A stretch of DNA of 20,039 nt, from the NCBI GenBank assembly GCA_051003795.1, contig JBPCKZ010000139.1, forward strand, positions 1 to 20,039. The letters run 5' to 3'. Below the pieces are notes generated by a model. It did not search any database and was not told the origin of the DNA. It saw only the letters and a program-made list of their open reading frames with translations. A program made the translations under genes and the position numbers. This DNA is from JALYXS01 sp051003795 (GTDB lineage: Bacteria > Acidobacteriota > Terriglobia > Bryobacterales > Bryobacteraceae). This document shows, one piece after another, positions 1-6,950 of this stretch (positions are counted from its first letter, which is position 1; every line of letters starts with the position of its first letter).

Positions 1-529
1 TTTCGATGAGTTCATGCCTGAGGGCGGCCTCCGATTGTGGAAACGCCGGCTTCCAGCGGGCTTCGGCGCGATCGGCGGCGAAAGTCAGTCCTGGCAGGAA
101 CTGCCCTCTGGCCACCAAGGAGGCGGCGACGCGGAACGCCCGCGCCCAATAGGCGAGATCGTCGCCCAGGACGATGCCGGGGCTGAGCACGCGCTTCCCG
201 AGGCAGGCCGGAAGCAGGACCGTTAAATCGCGGGGTTCGATCGGAAGCACGGAGGCAACCCAAGGCGCGATGTACGCGGAGGCGGCCGATACGGGCTGGT
301 CGGCGATGAGGCCGCTCGACGGAATGGGCCGATTTTCCATGGTGGGGAGCCACGCGACGGCTTCGCGAGCCGCTCGAGGCGGGAAATTCAGTTCCGGCGC
401 AATAGTGGAAACAGCCGCCGCGAGTGGGTTGCGAGCGGCGCCGATCGCGGTCCGGAGACCGCGTTTTTCGGAAGTCTCGCCCCAGAGAAGCAAGGTTCGG
501 TCGCAAAAAGCGGCGTGGAGAACGATCAT
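1..529 (-). CDS. SNF2-family DEAD/DEAH-box helicase, N-terminal part (cut by window edge)
   Basis: The minus strand is open from an ATG at 527-529 to the edge of the window: 176 codons with no stop. The protein starts MIVLHAAFCDRTLLLWGE and contains WLPTMENRPIPSSGLIAD, an IAPW motif, and DDLAYWARAFRVAASLVARG followed by QFLPGLTF. From memory of the family, this series matches the N-terminal, pre-ATPase region of large bacterial SNF2-type helicases (about 900-1100 residues), ATP-dependent DNA translocases whose bacterial roles are mostly undefined. The Walker and helicase motifs would lie outside the window, so the call rests on the N-terminal pattern alone. No Shine-Dalgarno sequence precedes the ATG. 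It is transcribed divergently from the M16 operon, with 69 bases between the two starts. Confidence 0.68.
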   Translation of the reverse strand, partial: MIVLHAAFCDRTLLLWGETSEKRGLRTAIGAARNPLAAAVSTIAPELNFPPRAAREAVAWLPTMENRPIPSSGLIADQPVSAASAYIAPWVASVLPIEPRDLTVLLPACLGKRVLSPGIVLGDDLAYWARAFRVAASLVARGQFLPGLTFAADRAEARWKPAFPQSEAALRHELIE

Positions 530-583
530 CGGAAGGTTAAAGAGAATCTCATTTTATCCAACCGGAAGGGAGCGGGTTTCGAT

Positions 584-592
584 TGTTACAGT
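584..592 (+). promoter_or_regulatory. Extended -10 element before the M16 operon
   Basis: TGTTACAGT fits an extended -10 (TG-n-TAnnnT) and ends 6 bases before the GTG start at 599. Transcription would then begin at or next to the start codon. I see no good -35 and no Shine-Dalgarno sequence. This is inference from sequence pattern only. Confidence 0.4.
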
Positions 593-598
593 AGTCCT

Positions 599-2107
599 GT
601 GAAGCGCCACGCCATCCTCGCTCTTTTCGCGACTCTCCCGTCCCTTCTGCACGCCCAAAATTTGAAGGAATTCGAGAAAAAAGTTACCGAGTTCACCCTA
701 GCCAACGGCATGCATTTCATCGTTCTCGAGCGGCACGAAGCGCCCGTGGTTTCCTTCCACACTTACGTGAATGCGGGGGCGGTCGACGATCCCATGGGCA
801 AGACCGGACTGGCGCACATGTTCGAGCACATGGCGTTCAAAGGTACGGAAAATATCGGAACCACCAACTGGCCGGCGGAGAAAAAAGCCCTGCAGGAAGT
901 GGAGGAAATCTACGACCGCCTGGACGCCGAGCGAGACAAGCGCGCTCTCGCCAAGCCCGACCGGATCAAAGAACTGCAAGCCGAGCTGAAGGCGGCGATG
1001 GATAAGGCCAACTCGTACGTAGAGCCGAATCTCTATCCGCGCCTGATCGAAGAGAACGGCGGTGTCGGGCTGAACGCCGGCACCGGCGAAGATTCGACCG
1101 ACTATTTCTATAACTTACCGGCGAACCGCGTGGAACTTTGGTTTCTGCTGGAATCGCAGCGATTTTTGCGGCCCGTGTTCCGGGAGTTTTATAAAGAGCG
1201 CGACGTGGTGCGGGAAGAGCGGCGCATGCGCGTCGAGTCCGAACCTCAGGGCAAGCTGATGGAATTCATGCTGGCGACGTCGTTCGCGGCGCATCCGTAC
1301 CGGCGCATGCCCGGCGGTTGGGCCAGCGACATCGAGCACCTGCGCATGGAAGACGCCGAGAAGTTTTTCTCCCAATACTACGGGCCGGGCAATATCACGA
1401 TCGGCATCGTCGGCGACGTGAATCCGGTCGAAGCCCGCCGCATGGCGGAAAAGTATTTCGCGCCCATTCCGAAGCGTCCGCCGCCGCCGCTGGTAATCAC
1501 GGCCGAGCCGCCGCAGGAAGGACCCAAGCAGGTAGAGGTGGAATCGCAAAGCCAGCCGCTCGAATTCATCGCTTACAAGCGGCCCGATCAGTACGACAAG
1601 GACGATCCGGTATTCGACGTGATCGGCGGCATTCTCTCGAGCGGTCGAACGGGGTTGCTGTACAAAGAACTTGTGCGGGATAAAAAGCTGGCTGTCGAAG
1701 CCGGCGCGGCCGCGACGTTTCCCGGCGGCAAGTATCCGAACCTGTTTATCTTTTTCCTGGCGCCCTCGCTGGGCAAAACGCTGCCGGAGAACGAGAAGGC
1801 GTTTTACGATGTACTCGCCCATTTTCAAAAAGACAAAGTAGATCCCCAAACGCTGGCGCGCGTGAAGACCAATACCCGGGCGGGTTTGATTCGTCAGCTG
1901 GACAGTAACTCGGGCCTCGCACAGTTACTTACCACTTACTATGCTAATTACGGGGATTGGCGAAAGCTGTTTACTTCCCTCGATGAGATCGACGCCGTCA
2001 CGGCGGACGACGTCCAGCGCGTGGCGCGACGGTACTTCACGGATATGAGCCGTACGGCGGCGTTCACGTTCGCGCCGGCGGTGGACAAAGCCGGAGGCGT
2101 CAAATGA
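599..2107 (+). CDS. M16 family zinc metallopeptidase, catalytic type
   Basis: Secreted or periplasmic zinc peptidase of the pitrilysin/M16 family, 502 residues. The inverted zinc motif HMFEH is at residues 73-77 (H73, H77 ligands, E76 catalytic), inside GLAHMFEHMAFKGT. The third ligand is probably a Glu in the VELWFLLESQRF stretch near residues 179-185. The gap from the HxxEH motif is longer than usual because of a charged, probably coiled-coil helical insert at about residues 100-140. A second M16 domain follows (NITIGIVGD near 265, then GGILSSGRTGLLYKEL). I chose GTG 599 over the open upstream ATG at 515 because it gives a clean signal peptide, VKRHAILALFATLPSLLHAQ, and follows an extended -10. 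Its stop overlaps the next start by 4 bases (ATGA), so the two M16 proteins are probably made together as partners. Confidence 0.9.
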   Translation: MKRHAILALFATLPSLLHAQNLKEFEKKVTEFTLANGMHFIVLERHEAPVVSFHTYVNAGAVDDPMGKTGLAHMFEHMAFKGTENIGTTNWPAEKKALQEVEEIYDRLDAERDKRALAKPDRIKELQAELKAAMDKANSYVEPNLYPRLIEENGGVGLNAGTGEDSTDYFYNLPANRVELWFLLESQRFLRPVFREFYKERDVVREERRMRVESEPQGKLMEFMLATSFAAHPYRRMPGGWASDIEHLRMEDAEKFFSQYYGPGNITIGIVGDVNPVEARRMAEKYFAPIPKRPPPPLVITAEPPQEGPKQVEVESQSQPLEFIAYKRPDQYDKDDPVFDVIGGILSSGRTGLLYKELVRDKKLAVEAGAAATFPGGKYPNLFIFFLAPSLGKTLPENEKAFYDVLAHFQKDKVDPQTLARVKTNTRAGLIRQLDSNSGLAQLLTTYYANYGDWRKLFTSLDEIDAVTADDVQRVARRYFTDMSRTAAFTFAPAVDKAGGVK

Positions 2108-4191
2108 AAGCCGTTTTCGCTTTAATCGCGTTGCTCGGCGCCGCGCAGGCCCAGGTTCCGTCCTATAAAGCCCTGAAGTACCCGCCGCTGCGGCAGGTCA
2201 AGATCCCGGACATCGCCACTTATACGTTGCCCAACGGGATACGGCTCTACCTGCTTGAAAATCACGAATTGCCGCTGGTGCGCGGCGTCGCGCTGGTGCG
2301 CACGGGTAACCTGTTCGATCCTGCGGACAAGGTGGGCCTCGCCACCGTAACGGGCGACGTGATGCGGAGCGGCGGCACGAAAGACAAGACCGGCGATCAA
2401 CTGGACGAGCAGCTCGAGAATATCGCGGCGTCGGTCGAAAGCCAGATAGGCGAAAGTTCGGGCAGCGTTTCCTTCTCGACTTTGAAAGAACGAACGGACG
2501 AAGTGCTGGGCATATTCAAAGACGTGATGACCGCCCCCGAGTTTCGCGAAGACAAGATAGACCTGATCAAGAACCAGTTACGCAGTAGCATTTCGAGACG
2601 AAACGACGACGCGCAAGGCATCGCGCAGCGCGAATTCGCCGACCTGTTATACGGTCGCGACACCCCGTACGGATGGCAGATGGAATACTCGACCGTCAAC
2701 GCCATTCAGCGTGACGACTTGATTAAGTTTTACAAGCGTTATTTCTTTCCGGCGAACGTCATGCTCGCCGTGCAAGGCGATTTCGCCACCGCCGAAATGC
2801 ACGCCAAACTCGAAAAGCTGTTTGGGGGATGGAACGACCGCCGGGAACCGGTGCCCGCATTCCCGCCGGTGCGGCGGAAGCCCGAGCCCGGTGTTTACCT
2901 AGCCGCGAAAACGGATGTCACGCAGACCTCCTTCATCCTGGGTCAACTCGGCGGCGAGTTGAAAGACAAGGATTACCCCGCTCTCGAAGTCATGGCCGAT
3001 ATCCTCGGCGGCGGATTTCGCAGCCGCCTGTTTCAGCGAGTCAGGACACAACTCGGGTATGCGTATAACATCTCGTCGAGTTGGGGCGCGGGTTACGATC
3101 ATCCCGGATTGTTCGAAGTCGCCGGGAGCACGAAGAGCCTGTCGACTACGGAAGCGATCAAAGTAGCCGAAGAGGAGATCGAGAAGATTCGCACTTCCGA
3201 AGTTACTACCGAAGAGCTGGAGACCGCCAAACAATCCGTGCTCAACAGTTTCGTCTTCAATTTCGACACGCGTTCGAAGACGTTGAACCGGCTATTGATT
3301 TACGAATATTACGGATATCCCAAAGACTTCATCTACCAGTATCAAAAAGGTGTCGCGGCGGTTACTAAAGCGGACATTCTGCGAGTGGCGAAGGACCGGC
3401 TGCATCCGAAAGATTTGACCGTGTTGGCGGTCGGAAACAAGAAGGATTTCGGAGAACCGCTCACCGCGCTGGGAATGCCCATTTTGCCGCTGGATATCGC
3501 GATCCCCGAACCGAAAACGGAAACGGCCGCGGCCGATGCGGCCGGCATCGAAAAGGGCAAGGAACTATTGAAGCGCGTTCAACAGGCGGTCGGAGGGGCG
3601 GATAAGTTGGCCGCAGTTCACGATTTCGAGGAGAAGGTCGATTTTCAAGTGGACGCGAGCGCGGGTGGAATGAAGGTGAGTCAAGCGATCCAATGGGTTG
3701 CCCCGTCCTATTTTCGCCAGGACAGTATCTTGCCTTTCGGAAAGATGTCGGCGTTTTCGGACGGGAGTTCCGGCTGGCTGGTGACGCCGCAAGGAGGCGG
3801 CCCGCTGCCGCCCGCGCAACTCAAGCAGATTCAAGAGGAGTTGTTCCGGGTGTACTTCCCCCTGCTGCTGAGCGATCGCTCTCCCGACCGGACGGTGAAC
3901 CTGGTGGGCGATGGAGTGGTGGAAATTTCGGTCAAGGGCGGGCCGGCCGTGCGCCTTTATACCGATCCGAAAACCAATTTTCCGATGAAAGAGACTTATC
4001 AATCGGCGCAGCAACAAGGTCCGCCCGCCTCGATTGAAGAGACGTTCTCGGACTTCGAAGCCGTGCAAGGGATTCAAGTGCCGCGCAAGCTTTCGATTAT
4101 CCAGAACGGCCATAAGTTCGCGGACATCGCGGTTCGGGAGTTCAAGATCAATACGGGCATGAAGCCCGACGACTTAAGCAAGAAGCCGTGA
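2104..4191 (+). CDS. M16 family protein without zinc motif, with C-terminal LolA-like domain
   Basis: 695-residue partner of the preceding peptidase. Signal peptide MKAVFALIALLGAAQAQ. Two M16 domains span about residues 35-470, but where HxxEH should be the sequence reads TVTGD (residues 81-85), so this subunit cannot bind zinc in the normal way. The second domain keeps the FRSRLFQRVRTQLGYAYN segment (about 304-321), which resembles the Arg/Tyr region conserved in the non-catalytic chain of two-subunit M16B proteases. After a short acidic linker, residues from about 483 to the end form an extra domain (GKELLKRVQQAVGGADKLAAV followed by beta-rich sequence) that resembles LolA/outer-membrane-lipoprotein-sorting folds. 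The next gene carries a similar domain alone. A heterodimeric protease with the upstream subunit is inferred from the 4-base overlap and the complementary motifs. Confidence 0.87.
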   Translation: MKAVFALIALLGAAQAQVPSYKALKYPPLRQVKIPDIATYTLPNGIRLYLLENHELPLVRGVALVRTGNLFDPADKVGLATVTGDVMRSGGTKDKTGDQLDEQLENIAASVESQIGESSGSVSFSTLKERTDEVLGIFKDVMTAPEFREDKIDLIKNQLRSSISRRNDDAQGIAQREFADLLYGRDTPYGWQMEYSTVNAIQRDDLIKFYKRYFFPANVMLAVQGDFATAEMHAKLEKLFGGWNDRREPVPAFPPVRRKPEPGVYLAAKTDVTQTSFILGQLGGELKDKDYPALEVMADILGGGFRSRLFQRVRTQLGYAYNISSSWGAGYDHPGLFEVAGSTKSLSTTEAIKVAEEEIEKIRTSEVTTEELETAKQSVLNSFVFNFDTRSKTLNRLLIYEYYGYPKDFIYQYQKGVAAVTKADILRVAKDRLHPKDLTVLAVGNKKDFGEPLTALGMPILPLDIAIPEPKTETAAADAAGIEKGKELLKRVQQAVGGADKLAAVHDFEEKVDFQVDASAGGMKVSQAIQWVAPSYFRQDSILPFGKMSAFSDGSSGWLVTPQGGGPLPPAQLKQIQEELFRVYFPLLLSDRSPDRTVNLVGDGVVEISVKGGPAVRLYTDPKTNFPMKETYQSAQQQGPPASIEETFSDFEAVQGIQVPRKLSIIQNGHKFADIAVREFKINTGMKPDDLSKKP

Positions 4192-4201
4192 GTAACAAGC
4201 C

Positions 4202-5005
4202 ATGACGCGACGGCTTTTAGCGGCTTCCGCTTTGATGGCGGGGTTCGCCCGGGGGGAAACCAGCCAGGATCGCGGGAAGAATATCATCGACCGCGCGATT
4301 GCCGCGCTGGGCGGCCCGAACTTCCTCGCCATGCAGGATCGCGTGGAAATGGGCCGCCTATATTCGTTCTATCGCGAGGAACTTTCGGGCTTATCGATCG
4401 CCAGGATCTACACGCGCTATGTGCCCGCGCCGCGCCCTCCCACGCCGGGTTTCTTCGGGATACAGGAGCGCGAGTCGTTCGGCAAGAAGAAAGAAGACAG
4501 CGCGATTTTGTTCACGGACGGAAACGGGTACGATCTTACTTACCGCGGAGTGAGACCTCTCGCCGACGCTCTGGTGGAGCGGTACAAAGTGTCCACGCTG
4601 CACAATATTTTTTATATCTTACGGCAGCGGCTCGGGGAACCGGGGTTGCAGTTCGACTCGAAAGGGCGGGACGTCGTCGAAAATCAACCGGTGGAAATTC
4701 TCGAGGTCGTCGACCGGGAAAATCGCAGCGTAACGGTGTATCTCAACAGCGACACGTTCCTGCCCGCGAAGCAACGATTCTACCGGCGCGACCCGGTCAC
4801 TAAGGATCGCGTGGAGGAGATCACGCGTTTTTCCAAATATCGCGATGTAGGGAACGGCGTGATGTGGCCCTTCGATCTGCAACGCGAGCGCGACGGCGAG
4901 AAGATTTTCGAGCTATATGCGGATTCCGTGACCAACGGCAACCATTTGAAAGACAGCTTGTTTGTGTTGCCCTCCGGCATGAAAATTTTGAAAAAAGAGT
5001 TGTAG
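4202..5005 (+). CDS. Exported LolA-like (outer-membrane lipoprotein-sorting-like) protein
   Basis: 267 residues with a likely signal peptide (MTRRLLAASALMAGFARGE). The mature N-terminus, GKNIIDRAIAALGG, closely resembles the opening of the C-terminal domain of the preceding M16 protein (GKELLKRVQQAVGG). The rest is beta-rich with the rhythm of the LolA/LolB-type fold: a central ENQPVEILEVVDRENRSVTVYL hairpin region, then TFLPAKQRFYRRDP and NGVMWPFDLQRERDG. LolA-like folds often bind lipids or act as envelope chaperones, but no specific role can be read here. The start is 10 bases after the M16 stop, so it shares that operon. A domain-duplication origin is inference; the fold call needs a profile search. 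Confidence 0.72.
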   Translation: MTRRLLAASALMAGFARGETSQDRGKNIIDRAIAALGGPNFLAMQDRVEMGRLYSFYREELSGLSIARIYTRYVPAPRPPTPGFFGIQERESFGKKKEDSAILFTDGNGYDLTYRGVRPLADALVERYKVSTLHNIFYILRQRLGEPGLQFDSKGRDVVENQPVEILEVVDRENRSVTVYLNSDTFLPAKQRFYRRDPVTKDRVEEITRFSKYRDVGNGVMWPFDLQRERDGEKIFELYADSVTNGNHLKDSLFVLPSGMKILKKEL

Positions 5006-5014
5006 AGTGTTAGC

Positions 5015-5020
5015 AGGAGG
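5015..5020 (+). promoter_or_regulatory. Strong Shine-Dalgarno site for the metallothionein-like gene
   Basis: A perfect AGGAGG ends 4 bases before ATG 5025. It is the best ribosome-binding site in the window and the main reason to accept such a short gene as real. Confidence 0.75.
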
Positions 5021-5024
5021 ATTC

Positions 5025-5180
5025 ATGGCGGATAACACGAAGAAATGCGCTCATCCGGGATGCAGTTGCGCGACGGCTCAAGGGAGCAAATACTGCGGGG
5101 CCTATTGTGAAGGCCGGGCGGACCAGACGGAAATCTTGTGCGAGTGCGATCACGCGGAATGCGGCGTGGATAATCGATAG
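5025..5180 (+). CDS. Small metallothionein-like Cys-rich protein
   Basis: A 51-residue protein with eight cysteines (positions 8, 13, 15, 24, 28, 39, 41, 46) and two histidines (10, 43). The order KKCAHPGCSC, then KYCGAYC, then CECDHAEC matches the layout of bacterial metallothioneins of the SmtA/BmtA type (50-60 residues, a zinc-finger-like fold holding a Zn/Cd cluster in the cytoplasm). There is no signal peptide. A perfect AGGAGG precedes the ATG, and the gene begins 19 bases after the LolA-like gene, so it can be co-transcribed with the M16 operon. A role in zinc buffering near zinc peptidases is speculation. It ends 7 bases from the convergent remnant on the other strand. Confidence 0.85.
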   Translation: MADNTKKCAHPGCSCATAQGSKYCGAYCEGRADQTEILCECDHAECGVDNR

Positions 5181-5187
5181 ATGCGGG

Positions 5188-5623
5188 TCAGCGATTTGCC
5201 TGGACGGTAATCCACTTGGTTGCGTAACCGCGCGGCACGACAAAGCGTTTTGCATCGCTCATAAAAACGAAATTGGCAACGTATCGCGATTGGCCGGGCG
5301 GTCGAAGCGCTACCGCCCTGCCGCGTCCGAGCAGCCCCGAAACAGCTTCCCGCAAAGCCTCGGGATCGTCGCCACGCTTCGGGATCGCGTAAATTCGCGA
5401 CGAAACGCCGTTGGCCTCGATGGTCTCGAGTTTTAAACGTGACGCCGGCCAGGGTGAAAATGTCGGACAGGAAAGTTCCAAATGGCCCGGTACCGAACGG
5501 CCCGCTTACGAATTTCGCGACGTTGCCCTCCTCGAAACGGCTGCCGCCCGCCCAGGAGTCGATCTCGTTTCCCGCTGAAGCCTTGACATCCAGGCGCAAC
5601 CGGTCCGTGACTTCGATTTTCAA
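5188..5623 (-). pseudogene. Frameshifted, N-terminally truncated remnant of an exported acidobacterial protein
   Basis: Two overlapping minus frames together look like one protein. The first begins at TTG 5623 (KIEVTDRLRLDVKASAGNEI, then DSWAGGSRFEEGNVAKFVSG, then GPFGTFLSDIFTLAGVTFK). The second continues as KLETIEANGVSSRIYAIPKR and ends ...GYATKWITVQANR at 5188. The switch fits one extra A in the run at 5431-5434 (TTTAAAAC on the minus strand); removing it joins the frames. The first part resembles, from memory, the middle of exported Solibacter-type proteins with an 'RLDV..GKE.FSWPG...FED' pattern. No signal peptide or N-terminal domain is present: the frame runs straight back in phase to the TAG of the TPR gene. 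Decay after a deletion is likely, but a sequencing indel cannot be excluded. The final 60 residues are unrecognised. Confidence 0.5.
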
Positions 5624-5647
5624 GAGGTTTGCTTTCTTCGGTCTTAC

Positions 5648-6880
5648 CTACCTCATGCCGTGCCTTAATTCATCGGTCAATTGGCTTTCTTTGCGCTTGT
5701 TCAACTTGGCGGCTTTGGCGAACATCTCCTCGCTCGCTTTCTTGTCGCCCTTCATCCGCAAAATTTGCCCCAAAGTGTTGACGGGGCCGGGCGTTTCCGG
5801 GTCCAGGCGAATCGCCTCGCGCAATTCCGGAATGGCGCCGTCCAAGTCGCCACTCTGCTTCAGCGTCGTGCCCAGCATGTAGTGCGCCTCCGCGTACTCC
5901 GGCCGGATGGCGATCGCGGCGCGCATTTCGGCGCCGGCGCCCGGGAAATCACCCAACTGCCAATACGTGATTCCCAGGGTGTAGTGCGCTTCGGCGAGCT
6001 TCGGATCGAGCCGGATGGCCTCCTGAAATTCCTTCTCGGCCGCTTCCAGCTTGTCTTGTTGCTTCAAAGCGATTCCCAGGTCGTAGTGGCCGGAGGCGGA
6101 CGCCGGATCTTTCGATAACGCCGCGCGAAACTCCCGTTCGGCGAGCGCGAAATCGCCTTTTTTCAGGTATGCGTATCCTACGTTGACGCGCACGTGGGAG
6201 TTCGCCGGGTCGTGCGCGAGAATCTTGCGAAACTCCGCCAGAGCCTGGTCCGGTTTAAGAGTTTCCACCAACATAAAGCCGTAGTCGTTGCGCCAGAGGT
6301 CGTCGGTCGGATTCAAGGCAACGGCCTTGCGGTAAGCCTCGACGGCCGCCGCAAGGTCTCCGGTTTGCTGCAAAGCGTGGCCCAGGCTGTTCCAGGCGAG
6401 CCCGCTGGAGGCGTCCAGCGCGGCGGCCTTCCGGAGTTCCGCGATCGCTTCCGCGTAGTGCCCGGTTTCGAGGAAGGCGGTACCCAAACGCAGCCGATAA
6501 TCGAATACATTGGGAGCTAGGCCCGCCGCTTCCTGCAGTTGCGGAATGGCGTCCGTGGGATTCGACTGCAACCAGTAGGCGACGCCCAGATGATAGTGCG
6601 CCGCCGCCAGACCGGGAGTCGCCGCGACGGCCTTTTGAAAGCGCTCGATCGATTCCGCGGTCCGCCCCAGGACGGCAAACAGGAATCCGATGCGATCGTT
6701 TTCTTCGGCGGATACCGGTTCGCCATTCGAAGCTTGCTCGAGCAAGCGGAGCCCGCCCTGCCGGTCGCCGGCCTTAATGAGTCGCTCGGCTCGATTTGCC
6801 AGGTCCGCCGCCGTCTCCGCCCAAAGGCAGGCGGCGCAAAGGAGCGGGCAAGCCCAATGCCGGACAGAGTGACAATTCAA
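5648..6880 (-). CDS. Exported tetratricopeptide-repeat protein
   Basis: 410 residues. A short N-terminal signal-like segment (MNCHSVRHWACPLLCAACLWA) is followed by roughly ten 34-residue TPR units from about residue 25 to 395, with the usual W/Y-x-LG-x-A-Y and A-x-x-L-x-P signatures, for example AHYHLGVAYWLQSNPTDAI, SGHYDLGIALKQQDKLEAAE and AHYTLGITYWQLGDFPGA. Such arrays are protein-binding scaffolds; the partner is unknown. TTG 6880 is the only possible upstream start because a TGA lies directly before it, and a perfect TATAAT sits 8 bases upstream. Its TAG is followed in the same phase by the remnant at 5188-5623, so the C-terminus may have been altered by the same deletion. Confidence 0.85.
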   Translation of the reverse strand: MNCHSVRHWACPLLCAACLWAETAADLANRAERLIKAGDRQGGLRLLEQASNGEPVSAEENDRIGFLFAVLGRTAESIERFQKAVAATPGLAAAHYHLGVAYWLQSNPTDAIPQLQEAAGLAPNVFDYRLRLGTAFLETGHYAEAIAELRKAAALDASSGLAWNSLGHALQQTGDLAAAVEAYRKAVALNPTDDLWRNDYGFMLVETLKPDQALAEFRKILAHDPANSHVRVNVGYAYLKKGDFALAEREFRAALSKDPASASGHYDLGIALKQQDKLEAAEKEFQEAIRLDPKLAEAHYTLGITYWQLGDFPGAGAEMRAAIAIRPEYAEAHYMLGTTLKQSGDLDGAIPELREAIRLDPETPGPVNTLGQILRMKGDKKASEEMFAKAAKLNKRKESQLTDELRHGMR

Positions 6881-6888
6881 TCACGCTC

Positions 6889-6894
6889 ATTATA
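6889..6894 (-). promoter_or_regulatory. -10 element (TATAAT) for the TPR gene
   Basis: On the minus strand a perfect TATAAT ends 8 bases before TTG 6880. No convincing -35 is found 16-18 bases upstream. Transcription would start at about 6881-6882, giving a leaderless or 1-2 base leader. Confidence 0.45.
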
Positions 6895-6912
6895 CCGGCA
6901 GCCGTGCGAATC

Positions 6913-6940
6913 CCTGGCGCATAATGCCTGGCGCATAATG
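6913..6940. repeat. Perfect 14-bp tandem duplication in the divergent promoter region
   Basis: CCTGGCGCATAATG occurs twice head to tail (6913-6926 and 6927-6940). Each copy carries CATAAT, a plausible -10 for the M20 gene at 6951. It lies in the 70-base divergent gap between the TPR and M20 genes, so the duplication may add a second promoter or a protein-binding site. Confidence 0.8.
6934..6939 (+). promoter_or_regulatory. Possible -10 (CATAAT) for the M20 gene
   Basis: CATAAT matches the consensus at 5 of 6 positions and ends 11 bases before ATG 6951, giving a leader of only about 5 bases. A second identical copy is at 6920-6925. No Shine-Dalgarno sequence or clear -35 is visible. Confidence 0.3.
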
Positions 6941-6950
6941 AAAGCTTCCC

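Noticed and set aside
12..506. Minus-strand open frame, 164 codons
   Set aside because: Arg/Pro/Gly-rich and without family features; it is a shadow of the SNF2-helicase frame, which runs on the same strand in another phase from 529.
515..598. Upstream ATG extension of the first M16 gene
   Set aside because: The added 28 residues would hide the signal peptide; GTG 599 gives a clean one and lies right after an extended -10.
1115..1849. 244-codon minus-strand open frame inside the M16 gene
   Set aside because: Antisense shadow in GC-rich coding DNA; His/Arg-rich with no recognisable motif.
5431..5437. Programmed frameshift at TTTAAAAC in the remnant
   Set aside because: The joined product needs a +1 step (or loss of one A), not the -1 slip that such heptamers promote; a decayed gene is simpler.
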